Below, piece by piece: positions 57,265-64,000 of a DNA stretch of 64,000 bases (positions are counted from its first letter, which is position 1; each line of letters starts with the position of its first letter). A model generated the notes under the pieces. It was given only the letters and a program-made list of their open reading frames with translations, did no database searches and had not been told where the DNA came from. The position numbers were made by a program, and so were the translations under genes. The stretch is from Trichaptum fuscoviolaceum (lineage: Eukaryota; Basidiomycota; Agaricomycetes; Hymenochaetales; Trichaptaceae), in NCBI GenBank assembly GCA_910574455.1, contig CAJSYZ010000004.1, positions 434,001 to 498,000 of the forward strand, read 5' to 3'.

Positions 57265-59920
57265 CTTGCCCTCGCAACCCACGTATACTTATACGCTTCT
57301 TGTGAAAGGCCAGTGACGCGTCTAGCCCCTAATGCAACAGTCAGAATCAGGATGACTTGCTGGAAGGAAGATATAGCACACCGTCAATTATCAATCACCA
57401 ACCCGACAATCAATCCCAGGAAAGGTATTAGGGAGATCACGCGTGAACCGAAATGACTGCGCTGCACTTGAGATGAACGCCAGAGGAGTGGGAAAGCGAA
57501 CAGCGAGGAGCACCCCAGGAGAAAGACTCTGGCCTCGCGTGCTCGTTGCGCTGATCGATTCCTCGTTCAAGGGCCTAGTCGTGGTTATACTCAGTCGTGG
57601 TTATACTACCGGTCGCCGCTGACCGGAGGTACGACAATGACTGTGATGTAACTATTAGATCATAAATAAATATCGAGGAGATTCGAGATTCATAACAACG
57701 ACGCACACCAATCAGATGACCTCCCACGCGTAGATAATGAGCCTAATCTCTCCGGACACAAAGTTCTGATGCGCCGAAGTAAAATTAGTCTAAAAGATAG
57801 ATGAGGAAGGAGGTTGACTGCTTTGGTTGAACAAATCACTACCACTCGACAACAATCAAAGAGCTATCAATTGCATCAGATATAGTAAATATAGGTATGT
57901 TTCGAAAACAAAACTCAACTGTAAGTCTTCAACCGGTCCTGATAATAGCCTGCGGCAGGAGCTGGAATGAAAGAGCTCCGCGAGGCCTCACACGTTCACC
58001 TTAGTCCGTGCGTGTGCTCTATAGCACTCATTAAGTACATCGTCATGAAATGGAGCAGCACGTTACTCACATGTAACTTGCCCACTACAAAGAGCTTAGT
58101 ATCAAAGGCCAGAGGGCAACCGAACTGACATATGAGCGTCACGACACAATGAAATGGGAAATTAACATATCTGATGAGAAAATGCGGTAGACAAGACTCA
58201 CGAATGCCGAACAGCCCTTCACCACCGCTGACCTCCTAACTCGACACTGCAATTCCGTCAATCTGTTCGAACCGTACGTGCGCTAGCTAAACCGCATAGA
58301 TCTCAGATGTACTGCAAACGCGAAGTCGAAAGCAGCCATAAAACGCACCTCCTGGCCGTCAAACACCCAAAACGCAATCTCTGACGAAAATCAAATTCTC
58401 GCCCCGGCGCTTTGCTTGATCACAATCGTCTTTTCGATAGTGATGGTGGTTGAAGGCGAAGACTAGGACCGAGCTGAGTCCCGCAAAAGCTGACTTGAGC
58501 TGTGCTTGGCTGGCTGGCTTCGGTGGAGGTTAAGAGGCGGTGAGTAGACACGAATAGCAGGACGTCGGAGAAGAACCAGGTCCGTGCCGGTGACTGTGGA
58601 AGCCTAACCGACAATGCGTAAGTCCGCCCGGGCACCGATGAGCGCGTTGTGCAGCTCTGCGTTTGCGGACGACGGCCAACAGCGAGCTCAACGAGCTCGA
58701 GAGCGTCGACGACGCCGACGATGGTGGTCGTGGATGGAGGTGAAGATGGGGAGACAGCTCGAAGGGAACCGAATATACAATTAAAGTCGTGACATTCTAA
58801 AGATCCAATTCCGGTAAATTGTGGCTGAAGTAATCATTCCACGTGGCAAACTTGCTTATTGTCCGTTAATTTTTTCTTCCGGTCCTTCTCCGTTTTCTTT
58901 TTCTTTCACTTGAGCTTCCATCTCAAAATCTATTCACTGAGCCTCAGAGCCTCTTTAATGACTTAGTCTCGACTAAATGACCAGCAAAAACTCACATTCA
59001 ACAAAGTGCTTCCGGTCGCCGGCAACCTAGAGTGGTAGTATACAACTTTAGGTATTGATCTAGGGCCAACATGCACCGCTGTGGGTGAACTGGCAACAAG
59101 CTGCAGCATTCCTTGTTCCCCAGAAGATCATTATCGATAGCCGCCCTGCACCATGCTGCTTTTGCTGAGCTGGACCTGCGATGAGCTCGGAGTCCTGTGC
59201 TGGCTGCCTATTCTAATGGAACAAGATGTGATCATGATGTTTACGATAACCATTCGGCGGGTCCCATACCAACGATATCAATCAGATCCTTCAATACTAT
59301 AAACGAACAGCCCACGCCCCTATAGTACATCCTCGAAGCCCAGATTAGGATCTTTGGAGAGGAGTGCGTGTGGAAGATGCATGGTCATGGCTGGGCAGCG
59401 AGTCTGGCTCAGATCAATCCGTGCGATCTTCTTTCCCATTCCCATAATAACCATGGCCTTCTCAAAATACTAGCCGACGCGGCTACTAAAGCACTTGTGC
59501 AGGATTTACATGACCCTAATACCGATCGTGGTACAAACAAATTCGAAACCGGACGTGAAAGTCTGGAAGATGATTGGTGGAGAAAACGGCTCAGCACGCT
59601 ACTCATGGAGTCTGGAATTCAATCAAGCTGGACTAAGTTTCCGAGGTCTAGGTGGACCTGTCTAGCACCGTTTACCGCATACGACGTAGACAGGACCTAG
59701 TCATGATGGACGGATCAAGAATACCTTCGCTCGCAGATAACATGTCATTGGTTTAGTTTTTCAACATAAGTCTCGAAATATCGAATTATATATAGATTGT
59801 CGAGGTCATGTTCGGATATGAAGGAGTCCCTCCTTTAATCTTCAATGTATCAAGATGACTATTATCGGAGAGTCACATATGTCTTATTGCCTCTCAAGTC
59901 ACTCCAACAATGAAATCAAT
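57265..59920. other. 2.7-kb spacer, no supported gene
   Basis: The proximal part is the promoter of the ankyrin gene. An open frame at 59368-59700 (110 codons) has no motif and no splice partner; one at 58420-58635 on the minus strand likewise. CGTGGTTATACTC and CGTGGTTATACTAC form a short tandem repeat at about 57580-57610. Nothing else is recognised. Confidence 0.35.
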
Positions 59921-61907
59921 TCAAGAAGCATTTATCAAGCGGTACCTCCAATCAGGAATAAGCGTGTCATGTAACTGCATTGATGAAGGACGATCTTCCA
60001 CCTTAAGATTCCAACATCTCTTAATTATATCCCGCTGAGAATTATTAAGCCCTATCTGAGATACTGCATCATCCGGAAGCTCTGGCAAGCTTCCGCCCGA
60101 TACAGCTGCCCAGACTTGTAAATCAGTCTTTCCAGAGTAAGGGACTTCACCAGTGATGATCTAGATAAGATTAGACATGTTCTTTATAATAAGTTCTGTT
60201 CATTACCTCTAAGCACGTAGAACCAAATGCATATATATCACTGGCACATGTCTGTTTCCCAGTACCACCAAACGTCTTGGGATCTATGAGCTCTGGTGCC
60301 TGCCACCGGAGTGACCCCCCCCCCAATCGATGATGATCCAGTCAGGGTTGCCCGTAGATCCTTAACACGAGAAAGGCCAAAATCTGCTATTTTAGGTATG
60401 CCATCTTCGTCTACAAGAATGTTATCCTTAACAAAAATAATTTTTAAATGCCAAATGATAGAGTTATGATACACTGCACTTACGCATCGTAAGTCACCAT
60501 GCACTACTGGAGGATCTCGCAATTGATGCAGATAAGTCACACCAGAAATGACACCTTCTATCTATACCACATAACAATCAGAAAGAAGGAAGAGAATCAA
60601 GTATTTTGAATTGATTTCTTACCATTTTTTTCCTATTTGTATTGGGTTTATCTTGGAGAAACTTACGCAAGGTCCCATTATTCATCCAAGGTGTGACCAA
60701 GATCAACAAGGCGGGCTTTTCATCCACAAACTTTCTACAGCTTATACCAAGTAACGGGAGAATATTCTTATGTTTCGAAAAATCCCACAAAAGTGCTTCC
60801 TTTGTTATTTCCTTTCAAGAATTGAGAAGACAGCCTTGCAACGTGCCACTATCACTCACCGCATGTAGCTCTGTAATTTTATGATCCAAAATCCTCGGGA
60901 TTTTCAATGCGACAACCCGACCGTCGCTCAAGGTGGCTTTGTATACGTCTGCAAACCCTCCTCCGCTCCTATGCTCCGATGGTATAGTCTGGACCTCATT
61001 CATATGCATCCGAGATGGAAGAATCGCGCACCGGCGGGCTGTATCGTAAAGAGAATCATGAAGCAATGTCTCGGTTTTTTCACCATATGGTCTAAAGACA
61101 CCCCGTTCGTCACTGATTGATAATAGTGTCTTCGATAGGAAGGGTTGTATCAGAAGCAAGCCCATGGTTCACCATAAATCAGAGTAGATCTATACCTGAT
61201 CAACTTCATCGACTGTCTCGATCAATTCTTGCACATGCTCTGCGGTCGCTTTCTGTATGTTCTTCTGGACATATTCAGTGATATTACGCAGTTTGCGAGC
61301 CTTATAGTGTGCATCAATCACTGCAATGTACGCAATATTCTTCCTAACAGACGATCAGTAGGTCATTGCATCTCATCTTTGATAAGGGCATACCTCAGCT
61401 CATGAACTGACTTGAGGACCTCAGCAAGGTCTGACATTCCAGAAATCAAGAGTCCGTGAGAGTTCAATGTTAACCGAGAAGTGTCGAAGTTGTATAGCTT
61501 CTCTACATGGGCCCGTAAGAGCTTGACCATTGTATCAAATTTCTTGGAGACATGTCAACTATAACATGCATACGTATGGAGAGAACCTGATACATACTAT
61601 ATCCAAATCGCCTTTAAAGTCCATTCCCCAGTCGTCATTACTTGATATAGCCTCATACAAATTTATATTACAGTCCGTATCCTGATCATCCAGTCACCAA
61701 TTCGCAACAACTCGCTGGAAGTCTAATATTACATACCAAATCGCTCGCCTTATAGTCAAGAAATTCCGAGGCAACGTCTTCCCAATCCTTGAAAGGCGCA
61801 TCTGGATCGCCAAGCGTGTCTAGCGGAAAGTCCCGTCGATAGTCTTCGACTTGGAAGGATATGTGACACCCGGCAAGGTCCATAATATCTTCCAGAAAAG
61901 AATCCAT
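59921..61907 (-). CDS. Protein kinase, TKL-like, interrupted by a frameshift in a C10 run
   Basis: About ten exons. The start at 61907 (MDSFLEDIMDLAGCHISFQV) leads through a helical N-terminal part to the kinase domain: Gly-rich loop RSGGGFADVYKATL, VALKIP with the catalytic Lys, hinge LILVTPWMNNGTLRKFL, catalytic loop VVHGDLRCDNILVDEDG (HGDL replaces HRD, as often seen in fungal TKL kinases), DFGLS, and in the next frame RWQAPELIDPKTFGGTG, CASDIYAFG and a C-lobe ending RCWNLKVEDRPSS, with a stop at 59921. All kinase landmarks are present, but ten C at 60315-60324 put the APE motif and everything after it one base out of frame relative to DFG. Either the base count is wrong or the gene is a recent pseudogene. 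Confidence 0.8.
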
Positions 61908-63060
61908 GAAGGAAGAAACGTCTCGCTATCTCAGTAAGAGGGGGTCGATGATGTGGCAAGAATCAAGTTGCGTAGCGCGCAAGGCAGCGTTATACTAGAT
62001 GCCATCAGAACAAACAAATGCAAGTAGAGTATTGCTTCTTTGAATTCTGTTGCCACACTGGCACTGTCAGTGCCAGTGGCAGTGGGATCATGATGTGCCT
62101 GAGGTGCCTGCATAACATTAGTTATGCTACCATTGTCATGCTTCAAGTTTGCTTTTTGGGATACGTCAGTTGCATTGACACGCACCGCCTTGTCCTCATA
62201 CATACATATGGAGGTACTTGGCTAGTCAGGCACTATCAGTTTATTATCATACCCGTAGCATTCACTGATTACGACTACTTCCAGCTGTGCCTCGTGGTGT
62301 GTTATTATTGGTGAACGGCATAAACTTGAAAGTTTGAGTTTATAACAGTCTCCACTTACTAGTGAAAGCAATGCAGGCGATAAGGACCGTAGTATAATTT
62401 CAGGATTCGGTAAAGTACTCTAGTACATTTGACTGCAAGACGCGTGTCTGTATTCGATGTTGGGAAAAGACGCTGACGGATTTCATTACTCTCTCCATAT
62501 ACAAGTTAAATCAAAATCATTGAATAACGGCTTTCGGGTACACTGGTCTTGACAGGCTGCACCGCTTCTACCAAATGCATCTTGAAGCAACAATAGTGAT
62601 AGTTGGATATTGAGACCTATTAATTGTTTGATTGAGCCGATATGTGGTCCCGGTACACATCGGACAGGTCTGAGAAGAAGTGCCAGTATGTTTGCCTATG
62701 CCAGTGACACTGGCAGGTTCAAGTGCAGTATACTACCACGCGTATTACTTTGCCACCGCCACTGCCTTCAGTTTACCAGAGTAGCTCGAGTACACCTTAT
62801 CTTTCCTTCAACTACTGTGGTAGATTGACAAGCTTATCAGAAGTTAAATACAGAGAATATGCATACGCTGCGAGTTAACCCAGGCCCTCATCACAGACAC
62901 AAAACCTGGGCGCCACCCTCATCCAACTGCTTAACTGCCACATCGCCACTGTGTCGATACATATCAATTACCTTTCATTCCTTCTCGATTGCTACGGTAC
63001 AATCTGATCACCTAGCTCTGTTGAGATCCGTCCTCAACATCATCCTTCCCGCGCCTATTG
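61908..63060. repeat. Spacer with palindromic words
   Basis: CACACTGGCACTGTCAGTGCCAGTGGCAGTGG at 62052-62084 is followed by TGATGTGCCTGAGGTGCCTG; CCAGTGACACTGGCAGGTTCAAG lies at about 62700-62722. No gene is supported. Confidence 0.55.
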
Positions 63061-64000
63061 ATCTATAAAATGCGCAACCTCGACCAGCAAACCTCCGCTT
63101 CGTAAACCTTGCACACAATCAATACTATCTCGGACGCTACACGCCGTTGCCTTCCTTACGGCGGGGGCGGTGTTTGCCACTCCCTTCGAAGAGCTCCCTG
63201 GTCACCAGGACCTCATACGTTGTGCCCCTGTACATCCCGTCCGCGCCTGCGCATGACCTGATTAGCAACTCTTATATCAGAATGCTTAAAGCGAGGTCAC
63301 ACCCTCCAACTTTGCCTCGCATGTCCATTCGAGGAGTTGTCAGTCAAGCGTACCCCACCAAGACAGAGAATGACATCAATGTCGCGCAGCATCATCGAGC
63401 ACGGATACGCTGGATTTCGCAGGATGGCCTGAGAATAATCCGCCACCGACCAGCCAGAGGTCAAATACGTCGAGCAGGACCAGCTCGCACATGCTTCAGA
63501 CGCCCAACAGAACTTACCCTGAGTACCAATTCAGTTGCTAGAGTCCTTAAGAAATGCTTTGCTCACTTGCTATGCCTTTCTGCTCCCAGGGGCGGCCGAT
63601 TTAAAAGCCCACGATCACCAATCACGAGCGCAACAGGAGTGCAGGAGTTACGGTTCACATCATCGACCCCAGCGTCTACGCGTCCACCGCCGCCATCGTC
63701 GATTTTTACAATTCGTCTCCCGCGGCAACTGCGCTGACCATTCAGTGGCAACGAGCACAATCCCTGGCGGGAATGCGAACTTGAGCAACTGGGGGATATA
63801 TATCAACATTAACCGCTCGGGCCACCATATCATGAGTACGGCAGCCTTCCTATAGCTGCATTGCACTCCAGACTGTTCCTGGTTCCTGATATACCTCTTA
63901 GAATGCTTGCGGCAAATTGGATAAAGCCATCAACGAGTCTGTGTGAACCTGGACTGAGTTTACTTGCTGAGGGAGAAGAAGCACAGTGAAAAGCATGTCT
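63061..64000 (+). pseudogene. Possible decayed secreted-protein gene
   Basis: Fragments with protein-like composition appear in changing frames: VAFLTAGAVFATPFEELPGH (about 63138), resembling a signal peptide with its cleavage site but lacking an ATG, WPENNPPPTSQRSNTSSRTS (about 63425), and VHIIDPSVYASTAAIVDFYN (about 63655). Stops separate them and no splice sites restore a frame convincingly. A final open stretch reads ANLSNWGIYININRSGHHIM. It could also be an intact gene with introns I failed to place. Confidence 0.3.

Noticed and set aside
59368..59700. Possible 110-residue gene upstream of the kinase's 3' end
   Set aside because: It has no domain, no splice continuation, and lies in sequence otherwise without coding signal.

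Overview
The window looks like nuclear DNA of a filamentous basidiomycete, most probably an Agaricomycete. Many short introns of about 40-70 nt interrupt the genes. There is a tRNA-Ser with a canonical short intron, a TKL-type kinase with an HGDL catalytic loop, a fungal-style tropomyosin, an F-box-like protein, and a locally expanded family of multi-pass membrane proteins of a kind I associate with mushroom-forming fungi. Species is not determined.

Layout. 1-991: 5' part of a minus-strand gene that leaves the window. 992-2925: a repeat-rich divergent intergenic region. 2926-6052: a coiled-coil protein gene split by a one-base frameshift. 7055-14320: mostly decaying sequence, with remnants of an F-box/WD40 gene and of a group III hybrid histidine kinase, plus one intact gene for a RNase-D/WRN-like 3'-5' exonuclease (9212-10265). 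14323-14730: a 390-bp MITE with 88-bp terminal inverted repeats and a perfect 9-bp target duplication, inserted one base before the start codon of membrane-family copy A, itself a pseudogene. 17428-20126: an ABC half-transporter. 21388-27301: an F-box-like protein, a poorly resolved minus-strand gene and its paralogous fragment, and a membrane protein. 28120-42938: copies B, C, D and E of the membrane family, all minus strand, with a D-amino-acid-oxidase-like gene (32790-34073) between B and C. 43902-45912: two paralogous small proteins sharing an NPDGT-FYHNG motif. 47161-47259: tRNA-Ser(AGA). 48832-51087: a large glycosylated-looking membrane protein and a short tropomyosin. 51088-53521: hairpin and duplication-rich AT-biased DNA. 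53522-57264: an ankyrin-repeat protein. 59921-61907: a protein kinase with a frameshift in a run of ten C.

Two features stand out. One is the membrane-protein family: five copies in about 28 kb, near-invariant core motifs, divergent linkers, and an identical C-terminal VPHI. The other is a dispersed vocabulary of short palindromic words (CCACTGGCAGTGG, CTCAGGCTGAG, ACTTGAAGTTCAAGT, ACTAGTAGTACTAG, TTTAGGAC/GTCCTAAA). These words fill most intergenic gaps and even enter the 5' coding exons of the 2926 gene; I know of no standard repeat class that explains them.

No operon-like logic is expected here. The clustered genes are best read as tandem duplication plus birth-and-death decay, with transposon and microsatellite activity in the gaps. 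All exon calls are from reading splice consensus and frame by eye.
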